Shown: in pieces, positions 48,766-61,565 of the stretch | Numbering within the stretch: the stretch's first letter is position 1 | How the letters are laid out: every line of letters starts with the position of its first letter | The notes under the pieces: generated by a model | The model's database searches: none | What the model saw: only the letters and a program-made list of their open reading frames with translations | Told to the model about the DNA's origin: nothing | Translations under genes and position numbers: made by a program | Origin: Salminus brasiliensis | Lineage: Eukaryota > Chordata > Actinopteri > Characiformes > Bryconidae | Assembly (NCBI RefSeq): GCF_030463535.1 | Contig: NC_132879.1 | Location: forward strand, 38,925,425-38,989,424 | Direction: 5' to 3' | DNA: 64,000 nt

Positions 48766-48945
48766 TGTCTCCCACCACCTGCACTGGGTCTAAGAAGCAT
48801 CCCAGGACAGAGCCGGCCCTCTTTATGAGCTTATTCAGTCTCTTCTTGTCTGCCGTCGATATGCTACTGCCCCAGCAGACCACTCCATAAAAGATCGTAG
48901 ATGCCACCACTGTGTCGAAGAAAGTCCTCAGGAGTGCTCCCTTCC
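48766..48945 (-). pseudogene. LINE reverse-transcriptase C-terminal fragment
   Basis: Minus translation gives FFDTVVASTIFYGVVCWGSS, then DKKRLNKLIKRAGSVLGC and LDPVQVVGDR. This is the FY.VVCWG...L.KL..RAGSV.G block found downstream of the RT domain in fish non-LTR elements. It breaks off after VVGDR. About 60 codons survive with no promoter or start. Confidence 0.75.
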
Positions 48946-49398
48946 ACAGTGTGGAAATTCACAGCAGAAAGGGATAGCAAGACACTCAGTTACAAAAACT
49001 TAGATAAATTACACTATATACACAAAATAAATAATAGAAGTAAAAAAAACAATAACTATTATTTACAGGTTATTTACAGGTAATTACAAATGACTCTTAA
49101 TTGCACATGTGTGTGTGTGTGTGTGTGTGTGGGGGGGGGGGGGGGTGTATTGCACATTGAGGGGATCTCTATTCCCTGAACATGTGTGTGTAGTTTAAGT
49201 GTGTGTGTATGTGGTCCGCTGTGAGCAGTGCTGGTTGTGGAGTCTGATAGCAGCAGGAAGGAAGGACCTGCGATACCGCTCTTTTACACACTTGGGGTGA
49301 AGCAGCCTGTCACTAAAGGAGCTGCCCAGTGCTGCCAGAGTCTCACTTGTCCAGTGAATGTTTTTTTTACAGGACTGTGATTGCTGTTTGTGTTCCAC
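48946..49398 (-). mobile_element. LINE 3' end: C-terminus plus 3' UTR
   Basis: 49195-49398 (minus) encodes ETLAALGSSFSDRLLHPKC and ERYRRSFLPAAIRLHN, the conserved end of a fish LINE ORF2. The downstream 3' UTR runs to CTTGCTATCCCTTTCTGCTGTGAATTTCC near 48950, typical of this family. It is followed on the minus strand by the fragment at 48766-48945, which belongs upstream in a complete element. The two are therefore separate insertions or a rearrangement. Confidence 0.7.
49108..49145. repeat. (GT)n followed by poly-G
   Basis: About 11 GT units running into about 15 G, inside the LINE 3' UTR. Confidence 0.95.
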
Positions 49399-50293
49399 AC
49401 ATTGTGAAATTGACAGAATATCAGTAGCATTTCTTTCTGCTACCTCACTATGCCAGAATGTTCTTCACAAATATTAGTTAGCAAAGTTTAGCTATTTAAG
49501 CAGAGCCTAGTGAACCCTGCAGACTCACTTCACTGACACTATTCAAGACATTGCTTTTTGGCACATGGTATTATATTACTGCTCTTACAGAGGCTAAATA
49601 TTGAGCGAAAAAGGTAGTTTTAGAACATGTCACACCTGGCAACTTTATGTGACTAGTATCTGGACTGTATCCTGATTAGATTTGAGCCACATAAATTTAC
49701 ACTTGGTAGTCAAATGCGCCTCCGGTTAGTCAGAGAATAACATGTTATGTGGGACAGAATATGTAAAATTGCTCATTCTGTGGCAATTATTACTGTTGTT
49801 TCGGTTGTACTGTTTTTACACTGCTATAACATGGCTGAAATGCTTCTTAGTGATCAGATTTGTATCTGTTTTAAATTAGTCTTGTGTGCATTTACACTGC
49901 CATTTTATGTGGCTTGGCCTCATCTAGATATAAACAAGGTTTTTGTCAGTGGGCCAGTTATCTCACAGTGACAGTATTGTTGTGATTCTGAAGAGCTGAG
50001 GATAAAACTGTATATAAATAACCAGTTTTTTTGCCTAAATATACCTAGAAGCACTGCACGAGAACTGCATCTCAGTTTTAAATATTTTACCAGAAAATAA
50101 ATATGTGGATGTGCCCAACAATGCAGTTGGCATTAAACTATCACAGCATGTGGAAGGCTCTGCTGAGGTTAATGCAAGCCAGAAAATTCATTAGGATTCA
50201 TAATCTGTCCCTTGCTACTATAATGGCAAATGTCATTCATATGTGTAGTTTCAGTTAGCTACAACATAATCCAGCATGGTAGTGCATCAGTTT

Positions 50294-50355
50294 AAGATAA
50301 GATAAGATAAGATAGTCCTTTATTAGTCCCGCAGTTGGGAAATTCCCAGTAATTA
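50294..50355 (-). mobile_element. LINE 3' terminus with (TTATC)n tail
   Basis: On the minus strand the sequence ends CCCAACTGCGGGACTAATAAAGGACTATC(TTATC)n, a standard 3' end of a fish LINE family, with AATAAA just before the repeat tail. Heavily 5'-truncated. The tail repeat is at 50294-50314. Confidence 0.75.
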
Positions 50356-50424
50356 CACTAGTAATTACACTAATTACACTAGTAATGTCATGCAGTGGCC
50401 TATAAATAAATCATGTTTGGGAAT

Positions 50425-50622
50425 GGGTTACCATCCCTACCAGACCTGCACACGGCCAGAACCAGGAAGCGTGTAGAGAACATCGTCTGTGATCCGTCAC
50501 ACCCTGGACATCACCTGTTCCAGTATCTTCCCTCAGGTCAGCGTTTCAGCCAGTTGAGGATCAAGGCCTCCAGACTACAGAGAAGCTTCTTCCGACACGC
50601 CATCACACTCATGAACAGCTGA
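50425..50622 (+). pseudogene. LINE ORF2 C-terminal fragment
   Basis: Reads DLHTARTRKRVENIV, DPSHPGHHLFQYLPSGQRF and RLQRSFFRHAITLMNS, stop, matching the conserved end of fish LINE ORF2 (DPSHPGHHLF..LPSG....R...SFFP.A..L.N). The 5' truncated remainder of the element is absent. Confidence 0.8.
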
Positions 50623-51021
50623 ACATTACAATCACTACATTCTGAATACAGTCTATTACATACAGTGGGGTATTTAGTCAGTCACCAATCGTGCAAGTTC
50701 TCCCACTTAAAAAAAGAGAGAGGCCTGTAATTGACATCATAGGTAGACCTCAACTATGAAAGAGACAAAATGAGAAAAACAAATTCTGAAAATCACATTG
50801 TCTGATTTTTAAAGAATTTATTTGCAAATAATGGTGGAAAATAAGTATTTGGTCACCTACAAACAAGCAAGATTTCTGGCTGTCACAGACCTGTAACTTC
50901 TTCTTTAAGAGGCTTCTCTGTCCTCCACTCAGTACCTGTATTAATGGCACCTGTTTGAACTTGTTAACAGTATAAAAGACACCTGCCCACAATCTCAAAC
51001 AGTCACAATCCAAACTCCACT

Positions 51022-51636
<615 letters not shown>

Positions 51637-51638
51637 TA

Positions 51639-53230
51639 CAAACCGGATTCCAAAAAAGTTGGGACACTAAACAAATTGTGAATAAAAACTGAATGCAATG
51701 ATGTGGAGATGGCAAATGTCAATATTTTATTTGTAATAGAACATAGATGACAGATCAAAAGTTTAATCTGAGTAAATGTAACATTTTAAAGGAGAAATAT
51801 GTTGATTCAAAATTTCATGGCGTCAACAAATCCCAAAAAAGTTGGGACAAGTAGCAATAAGTGGCTGGAAAAAGGAAATTGAGCATATAACGAACAGCTG
51901 GAAGACCAATTAACACTGATTAGGTCAATTGACAACATGATTGGGTATAAAAAGAGCTTCTCAGAGTGTCAGTGTCTCTCTGAAGCCAAGATGGTAAGAG
52001 GATCACCAATTCCACCTTTGTTGCACAGAAAGATGCAGCAATACCAGAATGGTGTTACCCAGCGTAAAATAGCAAAGACTTTTAAGTTATCATCATCAAC
52101 CATGCTTAACATCATCAAAAGATTCAGAGAATCTGGAACAATCGCTGTGCGTAAGGGTCAAGGCCGTAAAACTCTACTGGATGCTCGTGATCTCCGGGTC
52201 CTTAAACGTCACTGCACCTCAAACAGGAATGCCTCTGTCAAGGAAATAACAGAATGGGCTCAGGAATACTTCCAGAAATCATTGTCAGTGAACACAATCC
52301 ACTGTGCCATCCGCCGTTGCCAGCTGAAACTCTACAGTGCAAAGAGGAAGCCATTTCTAAGCAAGCTCCACAAGCTCAGACGTTTGCACTGGGGCAGGGG
52401 TCTTTTAAAATGGAGTGTGGCAAAGTGGAAGACTGTTCTGTGGTCAGATGAGTCACGATTTGAAGTTCTTTATGGAACACTGGGACGCCATGTCATCCGG
52501 ACCAGAGAGGACAAGGATAACCCAAGTTGTTATCAACGCTCAGTTCACAAGCCTGCATCACTGATGGTATGGGATTGCATGAGTGCTTGTGGCATGGGCA
52601 GCTTGCATGTCTGGAGAGGCACCATTAATGCAGAGAACTATGTTCAGGTTCTAGAACAACATATGCTCCCATCTAGACGTCATCTCTTTCAGGGAAGACC
52701 CTGCATTTTTCAACAAGATAATGCCAGACCACATTCTGCAGCAATCACAACATCATGGCTACGTAGGAGAAGGATCCGGGTACTGAAATGGCGAGCCTGC
52801 AGTCCAGATCTTTCACCTATAGAGAACATTTGGCGCATCATAAAGAGGAAGGTGCGACAAAGAAGGCCCAAGACGATTGAACAGTTAGAGGCCTGTATTA
52901 GACATGAATGGGAGAGCATTCCTATTTCTAAACTTGAGAAACTGGTCTCCTATGTACCCAGACGTCTGTTGAGTGTTGTAAGAAGAAGGGGGGATGCCAC
53001 ACAGTGGTAAAAATGGCCTTGTCCCAACTTTTTTGGGATTTGTTGACGCCATGAAATTTTGAATCAACATATTTCTCCTTTAAAATGTTACATTTACTCA
53101 GATTAAACTTTTGATCTGTCATTTATGTTCTGTTACGAATAAAATATTGACATTTGCCATCTCCACATCATTGCATTCAGTTTTTATTCACAATTTGTTT
53201 AGTGTCCCAACTTTTTTGGAATCCGGTTTG
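51639..53230 (+). mobile_element. Youngest Tc1/mariner element in the nest, 1592 bp
   Basis: The ends CAAACCGGATTCC / GGAATCCGGTTTG are flanked by TA (51637-51638, 53231-53232). Inverted repeats of about 212 bp (51639-51850 and 53019-53230) differ by about three bases. Outer TTCCAAAAAAGTTGGGAC and inner ATCCCAAAAAAGTTGGGAC give an IR/DR arrangement. Removing it rejoins the surrounding transposase codons across one TA. Confidence 0.96.
51991..53010 (+). CDS. Tc1-family transposase, full-length frame (339 aa)
   Basis: DDE transposase of a second Tc1 lineage. An upstream ATG at 51937 would add 18 residues. I prefer 51991 (MVRGSPIPP, good Kozak context AAGATGG) because it gives 339 aa and puts the DD34E triad at D153 (WSDESRF), D243 (FQQDNARPH) and E278 (SPIENIW), as in Sleeping Beauty-type enzymes. 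Helix-turn-helix about 10-45 (RKIAKTFKLSSSTMLNIIKRF), linker GQGRKT near 56-61. Odd point: the usual VWGC strand motif reads VWDC at 193-196, placing aspartate where a glycine is expected beside the core. The frame is uninterrupted, but activity is doubtful with that change. Confidence 0.93.
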   Translation: MVRGSPIPPLLHRKMQQYQNGVTQRKIAKTFKLSSSTMLNIIKRFRESGTIAVRKGQGRKTLLDARDLRVLKRHCTSNRNASVKEITEWAQEYFQKSLSVNTIHCAIRRCQLKLYSAKRKPFLSKLHKLRRLHWGRGLLKWSVAKWKTVLWSDESRFEVLYGTLGRHVIRTREDKDNPSCYQRSVHKPASLMVWDCMSACGMGSLHVWRGTINAENYVQVLEQHMLPSRRHLFQGRPCIFQQDNARPHSAAITTSWLRRRRIRVLKWRACSPDLSPIENIWRIIKRKVRQRRPKTIEQLEACIRHEWESIPISKLEKLVSYVPRRLLSVVRRRGDATQW

Positions 53231-53232
53231 TA

Positions 53233-53448
53233 CATGAAAGAATGAATGGGGCCATGTATTGTGAGATTTGGAGAGCAAACCTACTTCCATCAGCAAGGGC
53301 ATTAAATACTAAATGTGGCTGGGTCTTTCAGCATGACAATGATCCCAAACACACTGCCAGGGCAACAAAGGAGTGGCTTCGTAAGAAGCATTTCAAGGTC
53401 CTGGAGTGGCCTAGCCAGTCATCAGATCTCAACCCCATAGAAAATTGA
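53233..53448 (+). pseudogene. Tc1 transposase, 3' part of the interrupted copy
   Basis: Continues the middle-level transposase: [12 protein letters not shown]...LLPSARAL...[20 protein letters not shown]...SSDLNPIEN, then an immediate stop. Both the second aspartate and the glutamate of the DDE triad are present, but the last about 60 residues are deleted and the frame runs straight into the right inverted repeat. Confidence 0.85.
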
Positions 53449-53934
53449 TTTTCTGATTTTTTTTTTTCTCATTTTGTCTCTCATAGTTGAGGTCTACCTA
53501 TGATGTCAATTACAGGCCTCTCTCATCTTTTTAAGTGGGAGAACTTGCACAATTGGTGACTGACTAAATACTTTTTCCCCACTGTACATACATCCTATCC
53601 AGATGTTCTCTTACTCCTCACTCTTCTTTCTCTGTACTGCACTTTTATTTATCTGATAGTGTTTCAGAACAATCTGTACTACCATCTAAACCAGTGACTC
53701 CTCTGTTCTCCATATTTATATTTATTTAATCCAGTCTGCACTGTTCTTTACTGCTGCACTTAGCACTTTACTTTAAATATACAACTCTGTACATGTTAAG
53801 TTTACAGGTGTGTCTGTGCATTACTTCTGTAATGTCAGTTATCGTGCACTGTGAGCTACTGTAACCAAAAACAAATTCTTTGTATGTGTAAGCATACTTG
53901 GCCAATAAAGTCTGATTCTGATTCTGATTCTGAA

Positions 53935-55857
53935 TTGAGCCACACAGGCTTCTAGCTTCCTCAAATTTTGAATGCACTCCAGCTGTCTTTAATTTGTGTT
54001 GAAAGATCCAAATATGGTGAAAAAAGATCTTGCACTCTGAATTATGTAGAAGCTGATGCGGTGAGATACTGAGAGTTGGTTTCGTTCTGGTTCCTCTCTG
54101 GCACAGATCAAAGAAGCTGAGTTTGGAGCCTGTTACCTCTCTTTGGCCTGGTGTACTCGCCTCAGCCAGGCAGGAAAGGAGTGGAGCTACCCTAGGCAAT
54201 GGTGATGAGAAACACACAAAGAGACCCTGCCAAAGCCTCAGTCTCATTCTACTAACATATGCCTACAATTGTTTTTTTTCTTATTTCAATAAACATCTGA
54301 AAATGGATTAACTTTAAAGTACATTTCATGTCCCAAAGTTTCCAAACACTCTTTTACAATCAGTGAATATGTGTACTTTAAAATCTCTTAAATAAAAATG
54401 AAACTCTTTATGATGTTAGTTCATGTCCTCGGTCATATTAAGCATAAGTCATTGGGATTCTAATTTCTTAAACAAAATTCTTCTCTTCTTGTTGTGCTGA
54501 CTGTACTACCAGTTTTTCATCTCTGTCGTCCAGCGAAGCAGCCTGGGTCTGCCTCCATGGTTGTTTTGTAATCCAATCAAATCTCAATTAATATTATCAA
54601 GCCACGGCCACAGTTATATCCCACCTGCCGGTCCTGTTTCATTTGAAAATCTGTCTCATTAAATAAGAAAACTGTGTTTCTGATGTTCTATATACGATAA
54701 TGTTCTATATATTCTATATTTAGTGCAAAGTCTTCCCAGATGATTAGAGGCTGTAACTGCAGCAACAGGGAATAAAACTTCCTATTAATGCCCTTGTTAT
54801 TGGAAGATACTAATCATCCCCTACTTCATGCATTCCAGCATCAGTATGCACTATGCTGCCTTCATTTTTTTGAATGAAATCATGTTTATGAGATTGGCAC
54901 ACATGAATGCTACCACCATGTCATATTTACTAATGGGAAACTGATTTTTCTGATAAGCCTTTCAGAGTTGGAGGCATGTCAATTGAAAAGTCATTGTGGA
55001 AGCTGACAATTGTTTAGTAAACTGGTTGTAGTTTAGTTATTCAGTAGCAGCACATAAACACTGCAGGCTAAACCATTTTTAACAACTCACTCTCACCCAC
55101 ACACAAACACAAACGGACATATTGTCTGCTAGTGATGCTTCTAACTGAATAAAAACCTTGTTCATGTAATGTTCATACTGTTTTTGTTTTGTTGTGGTAT
55201 TGCCAAATAAACATTCTCTCTTTGACTACAAAAAAAACAAAAGTCAACAAAAAAGGGATTTTCTCACAGCCCTCGAGTTCTTTTTGACCAAAACCATGTT
55301 CATCTTACAACGTCCAAAGTTGTAAGTAGGAAATTCTTAGATTTACTTTAAGGCAGCAATACATTGTCACATAAACTAATTCAATTATTTCATCAAACAG
55401 ATGTGAAAATAAGAGGGAGGAAAATAACAGTTCAGCAGTCATTAGAAAGGGAGTAGCTATCTTAATAAAGTAACTTCAGTACATATGGCTTTTTATTCAG
55501 TCAGACTAACTACAACTAAACAGAACATGAAATGACTCACCTAGTACTGGTGTCTTTGTTTATGGTGTGTATGTTCATCTGTTGGTGAAGTTAACCACCA
55601 ACTGTTAAACTGACTTTTTTTTTTGTTTGACTTTAGAAATGGGTAAGCTCTTTGTGAGTTGGACCTTAAGGTGTCCCTCAGGCACATCTTCTGGCTATGA
55701 CTGAAGCTTCAAATTTAAATTATATTTGTGGGACACATTGTTTGGCTGCGTCAATGGTGGCAAGCAGCGGCTGTTGTGCAGTTTCTGTAGTACAAATAGA
55801 ATAAAATGTGAGATTAGTGTTTAGATGTGTTTTTTATTTTATTTTAAATAGCCATTT
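53935..55857. other. Non-coding stretch with no recognised gene
   Basis: No coding exon or RNA gene. The 159-codon frame at 53768-54247 (minus) overlaps the LINE 3' UTR and has no motif. 54590-54920 has a composition resembling conserved non-coding DNA but I have no comparison to support it. Confidence 0.4.
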
Positions 55858-55985
55858 AGGGTGGTGGCGCAGCAGGAAGTGTGTGCTGCACAGCTAAACG
55901 GGGATGTGGGTTCAATTGGAAAAACACAAAGGCAGGTGCTCAGGCATGTGCAGCCACCTAATTTGCTGGCTCTCTGTGCTAGATA
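55858..55985 (+). mobile_element. tRNA-headed SINE fragment
   Basis: GGGTGGTGGCGCAGCAGGAAGTG carries an A-box-like TGGCGCAGCAGG. About 50 bp on, GTGGGTTCAATTGG is a B-box-like GGTTCAANNGG. This is the RNA polymerase III promoter layout of a fish SINE head. No clear body or tail follows, so it is truncated or decayed. Confidence 0.6.
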
Positions 55986-58900
55986 TGGTCACTGTTACAA
56001 ATAGGAATCTTTGTTAAGTTTAATGCCTTGTTAGGGATGAGAGTTCAGTGCAGGTATATTTGAAGACTAGGATGTGCCCCATCCATAACTTGCTAAATGT
56101 GAACGAAGATAAGCATTTGCCAGACCTGTATAAAAAGAATGTGATTTTAAGAGCTTAACAGTCCTGTCAATAATTCACATCTGATGACTGATCTCTGAGC
56201 TCAGTCTCTGACTTCTGTCAACAAGTGCAAAAGGAGGTCAATATATCCCTACTCTCAAGCTGTCAGCCCCAATAGATCTACTTGCTTGGATCAATTCCAC
56301 ACCATAGAAAGTAACAAGCAGAGATCTCTGAAACAATAGCAGTTGTTAAAGAGAAAGAAAGACAAAGTAGGATCAATAAGCAACCGCAAGTGTCTTTTCA
56401 GTCAAGCTCAGCTAAACAAAACCAGTTTATGTAATGTGGAAAGATAGAATCTTTTCTTGAGTATAAGAGAGTATATAAGGAAGAGGAAGCACACCTGGTT
56501 AAACATTGATCATTGATCAACAATTTTATGCTATTGTTGCATGGCATCTATGGACCTGAACCTCCTGTACTTTTCCATTTACACACACACACAATCAATG
56601 GACTAAATATTTATTCTTTTTTACAATTAGTATAATAACATAGTCTGGAACTTAATCATCCAGCCTTCATGCACACATTTGCACTTGAATGTACAGTATT
56701 TTTATATTTTTGTACTTATTGTCTATGCAACATGTCTCATGCTATGTCTATTGTATCATGTCCTACCTATTCTACAGCAGAGATTTAGCCAAACAGTGTT
56801 TTGTTGTACTGTACAAGCCTATGTCAGTATAGTAACCTTGAATTAAATTGAATTGGCAATACTATACATCAGGCTACATAAAATCAAGCTAAATGCCATA
56901 TTTTAATAAAACCACACCAAACTGATATTTTATTTGTATAATCAATCATGCCATTGTATTGTTGAACTGCACCCTTCGGATCACAGTAAAACACATCCCC
57001 CCCCCCCTCCCCTTATTTTCAGTGGTCACTCAGTCAATTAGGAGTATAACTCATAAAGTGCCTCTCATCACATTGCTCTATATGTCACATTTTTTTAGAC
57101 ATGCCTGCAAGGCATCAGTTGCTAAGAAATCCCAAGATGGTCTGTCGGGTTGTAATCATTAATATGTGGTTATCATGGTATAATGTGAGTGACTAAAAGA
57201 GTAGCGCTTAGGTCCAGGATTTTGTACATTTATCTACTCCAAAGCAAGAGCCTAATTACAAGATCCTAGTCACATTTTTCCCTAAGCAAGGGGTGTTTTT
57301 TCTTTTTTTGTAAATAAGGGATTATTGCTAGGATTGTTTGATTAATTTTATAATTTGTTTTTGTTGTCACACTTTGTTTTTTCAGTTATTCATAGATGCA
57401 GTTTCAGACTTGCTTCAGATTTGTTGTAATCAGATGAGAAATGAAAACAGATGGTAAAATTATACAAACATATTGTTTTGAGAATAAGTGTAAGACACGC
57501 ATTGACTCTTCCAACAGGACAGCTGAAGGGAAGTAGCTTGTTGAAGCTGCTATATGTGTGGTGTCCATATTAAACAAACCCAACTTGTTTTTGAACATTG
57601 TCTCAGCATGTGACAATATTAAAAATGGAATGAAAGACACTGCTCAATGGCTAGTGATAATGTATTTGTGGAATTCTGGGACCCTGCTGACACCTGTAAT
57701 ATTTATGTTTTTTTTTATTATTATTTATTTATTTATTTACATTTGTTGCTTTCCCTACAAAACATCCCTGCTGTTGGAGTTTTCTCTGCTGGGTTGAGAT
57801 TAGTCTATAATTATACATATAGCTTAAAAGATAGACCATTCATTATGAAACCTACCTTTCTTGTTTGATCTGTGCTACGGTCAAACACCTCCATACAAAA
57901 AAGTCAGTTAACTGGAAAAGAAACAAAGAATGGAAATAAATACATTTATTAATGTGGTTTTAACTGATAAGACCTACCTAGGGTGAGCTGTTTAAATTTC
58001 AACTGCAGAAAAACTGATTCAACAAACAGTCAGAACATTGTTGTTTGTTGAGGTTTTAGAGGGCCTGTCACTCCAAGATCAGTCGACTAATAGAGATTCA
58101 AGGTGAACGCCCACCCAAAACTCAAAAGCGAGATTCCAGAAGCAAAAGCTTTAATCAGCAAAATCCAAAAAGCACAGGCTCACGCAATCAAACTAAAATG
58201 AATATCAAATAACTGCAAAAAGCATACTTTTTCATTTTGATTCTCAACATTTTGCTTGCAGATATTATTTTGTGTTACTCCATGGTCCACAATGTTACCT
58301 CCTGGTAGCAAATGCTTGAATGGTCATGTGTACTGTTACATAGAACACAATCAGGCTATTTTTCTCAATAGCATAATATACTAAAAATGAGCTCCAGCTT
58401 TGCTAAGACAGGAAAGCTGACAGTAAAGTGTGTTTTATATAAAGCTACAGGATAAACTAGCAAAATGAAACACTTGGTTATAAAATGATATAATAATATA
58501 ATATTTAAAAATGCATTCAGTGATATCCATCATTATGTGATGGAGAAACTGTATATGTAAATCAAACCAAATTAACTAATTAGCATTCCACAATAAATGC
58601 TGAGAGGCTCTGCCTGAGACAGACTCTGAGACAGGCTGCTCATGACTATTCAAACTACCTGTCTCTTTCCTAATATGATGTGCAAGTAACGGCTTACTAC
58701 TGTAAAATCCAGCATTTAAACCCATTTGACAAGAAATTGGACATGTATCTTCAAGAATGCACCACATTTAAGTCAATTTATTACTTAAGGACTACAAGAT
58801 GATTACAGTGTTTCTGCTGTAATTTTTCATACACCTTTGCATGGCATGGATAGAGGACAGTGCATGGGTAACATTTGGCTAGATATTGGATCATAGCATC

Positions 58901-59649
58901 TCCAAAATGGCAACTCTTGTGTGGTGTTCTTGGTTTGCAGTGGTCAGTACCTACCAAAAGAAAAGAAAAGACAAATGGTGATCTGGTGACATGTTTCTGA
59001 GCACATTGATGCAATCCATTGAACTTACAGCACTTAAAGGATTTCCTGCTATTGTCTTCATGCCAGAGACCACAGGATGCCTTCAGGTCTTGTGGAGTCT
59101 GTGGTTTGATGGATCAGGCATAGGTTTGCATTTCATAAAACTGAAATATACCCGATGGCCACAAAAGTGACAGTGGAGTAACACCTGTGCTTAGGCAAAA
59201 ATGGCTTTGTCATCATGTTATACTTGCTATTGCTGGGTGTGACACACAAGGTTTGTTTTTTTTATTTCACACCCATCTGAAAAGAAAAAGAAAAAGAAAG
59301 ATATGGGGTCATTAAAATGGGCTGAATTGTGGGAAAGGAAAAGGGCAGGGTATTGTTCTTGCCTCGGTGCTGAAGAAAAGTTTGTTCAGCCTTAGCTGGG
59401 CAAATTGGATATGGGTCTCATAGCAACAGTTGTCAATGACAACTCTCACACACCTGGCCAAGATGAATGCAGAGAGAGTGGGGAGTCAAAAGAGAGATGA
59501 TGTACAGAGAGTGACAGAGAGAAAAGGAGGGGGACTTGGTGTACCCTCCTCTGGGTTATTAGGAAGTTCATTGATTGAACATGGGAAGAGAAAAGCAGCT
59601 GCATATCAAAACCTAAGCACAAAACCTAAGCTGCAAAGGAGGATCTTAC
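55986..59649. other. Non-coding stretch, possible old LINE tail near 56590-56850
   Basis: No gene recognised. 56590-56850 looks like a LINE 3' UTR (T-rich GTACTTATTGTC, GTTTTGTTGTACTGTAC, ending TTGAATTAAATTGAATTGG). 57000 has a poly-C run and 57715-57740 an ATTT repeat. 59280-59300 is an (AAAAG)n-like stretch. The frames 57558-57868 and 59430-59741 have no motif, and the latter runs into the SINE at 59650. Confidence 0.35.
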
Positions 59650-59756
59650 TCTCTAATGACCCTTGCTCAAGGGCCCAACAGTGGCTTGCCGAGCCCGGGA
59701 ATCGAACCCTGTTATCGATATCCCAGCGCTCTAACCGCTGAGCCACCACTGCTGGG
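59650..59756 (-). mobile_element. tRNA-derived SINE head
   Basis: Minus strand reads GTGGTGGCTCAGCGGTTAGAG (A box TGGCTCAGCGG, plus 59735-59745), then GGGTTCGATTCCCGGG (B box, plus 59698-59708), then CTGTTGGGCCCTTGAGCAAGG. This is the well-known fish SINE head and linker. The 3' part is missing beyond about 59650. Confidence 0.85.
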
Positions 59757-60924
59757 GTCCAATGGAACTGATTCAAGCTCAAATCCTCATTCAGCCAATG
59801 TGTACTAATACTCCATTATCATTCGAGGAATAGGGAATTAGATTTAGATCCAATCCTAGAATAAATAAGACTACTGCTACACATTTAGTCAGTGTAGGTC
59901 AATAAGCTCCCAAAAACAATTATTAATGTTACTTTACAGTTACAGCTCGTTCTAAAGAGCTCATGTAAACACCCAGTGTTTGCAGAATTGTAGGTCAAAG
60001 AGCATGACTGTACAAAAATCTACAGGAGAAGTGCTACTAGCTGGAAAACTAGCTAGATACTTTAAAATATTGTTTAAATTTATTTTCATAATTTTTTCAG
60101 ACAAATGATTTCATTATTTTGAAACAATGGGGTCAATCAACTCCACACCAGGGGGCTCAGAAAAACAGCATTATCAGCATATGGACATCAAAGGCGATGG
60201 AAACCAGCATGCTTCGGCAAATGGACATCAAAGACAAGCTGATTGAAAGTGCGAATGTCATGTAATGGGTGTTGATTGCGTATTTGTGGGGTATAAAAAG
60301 TGTAGCTAATACTGTACAACAAGGTTTTTGTCAGACGCAGTTCGGAAGCCTTCCGTCCACATTACGTTTACTGCAGGAGTAAAGTGTGTTTTCTACATTC
60401 CTAAGAGTGACTGATCTAATTAATTCTTTAAGCGCTGAGAAAACAAATACTACTACCACAATAGGGAACTACATCATAAGTCTGACTTCTACATACAAAG
60501 AATACAAATTATGTATTATATGTCTATAGAAGAATATGGACACTATGGTTGAAACATACATTTCGTAGATTATTTGGGATGTAGAGGTCATAATTTCATT
60601 ATGTATTTAGTGCACTACTAAGGGCGTAGCAGATGTGGGGGACATGACAGACAAACACTGCAGTCTTGTGAGAAAGTGGCACTGCACTTGCAGAAAACAC
60701 ACAATGCAGATGAATGGACTTTTTGGGCTAGAGCTTGAAATTTGCACTCATTTCTAGTGTGTATTAGTGTATTAGTGAGTATATTTGAGCTTACTAACTT
60801 GATTTTATTTGATTTATTTCTAAAATGAACTAATAAAATCTAAACTCCAAATGGCCTACATTTCCCACTATGCTATAGTATGCATTCATTGGTTTAGCAT
60901 ATATAAGCATGTATCAGTATGAAC
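59757..60924. other. Non-coding stretch with no recognised gene
   Basis: AT-rich, no frame with a motif, no transposon end seen. It lies between a SINE head (minus) and a SINE tail (plus). Confidence 0.4.
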
Positions 60925-60985
60925 AGCTGGATAAGAATGTCTGCTAAATGCCTCAAATGTAAATGTAATGTAAATGTAAATATTG
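60925..60985 (+). mobile_element. SINE 3' tail
   Basis: CTGGATAAGAATGTCTGCTAAATGCC followed by (AAATGTAATGT)n is the standard 3' end of a fish SINE (GATAAGAGCGTCTGCTAAATG(AATGTA)n). The head is not adjacent. Confidence 0.8.
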
Positions 60986-61059
60986 TATTGTATGTTCTAC
61001 ATGTTTGCTTGACTCATTTTTACCATCACCACTAATTGTACCACTACATTCCAGTGTTC

Positions 61060-61565
61060 ACTCAACTGGAAATATACATTTATCAGCCATAACATTAAAA
61101 CATTGTTCTACATTCACTGTCCATTATATCAAATCCACTTACCATATAGGAGCACTTTGTAGTTCTCTGATTAGTACCATTAGACCATTGGACTGTACAT
61201 CTATTTCTGTGCATACTTTGTTAGCCTCCCTTCACCCTGTTCTTTAATGGTCAGGACCCCACAGGACCATCACAGAGCAGGTATTATTTAGGTGGTGGGT
61301 CATTGTCAGCACTGCAGTGACACTGACATGGCACTGGTACAAGTGGATAAGACACATCAGTGCTGCTGGAGTTTTTAAACACCTTACCTAAGAACAGTCC
61401 ACTAACTAGTAACATCCAGCCAACAGTGTCCTGTGGGCAGCATCCTCAGACTGCTGATGAAGGACTAAAGGATGACCAACACAAACTGTGCAGCAACAGA
61501 TAAGCTTTTGTCTGTCACTTTAGTGAGTGGATACAGTGTTTAAAAACTCCAGCAAAACTGCTGCG
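61060..61565. repeat. Dispersed fish repeat with internal inverted repeat
   Basis: Starts TATCAGCCATAACATTAAAAC and includes CTTACCATATAGGAGCACTTTGTAG, CACAGAGCAGGTATTATTTAGG and GCACTGCAGTGACACTGACATGG. I recognise it as an abundant dispersed family in catfish and characin-type genomes. GCTGGAGTTTTTAAACAC (61367-61384) reappears inverted as GTGTTTAAAAACTCCAGC near 61538-61555, so the unit can fold. It is cut on the right by the LTR element. Superfamily unknown to me. Confidence 0.65.

Noticed and set aside
59430-59741. 103-codon frame ending CSRAQQWLAEPGNRTLLSISQRSNR
   Set aside because: Its end is the reverse of the SINE tRNA-like head; not a gene.
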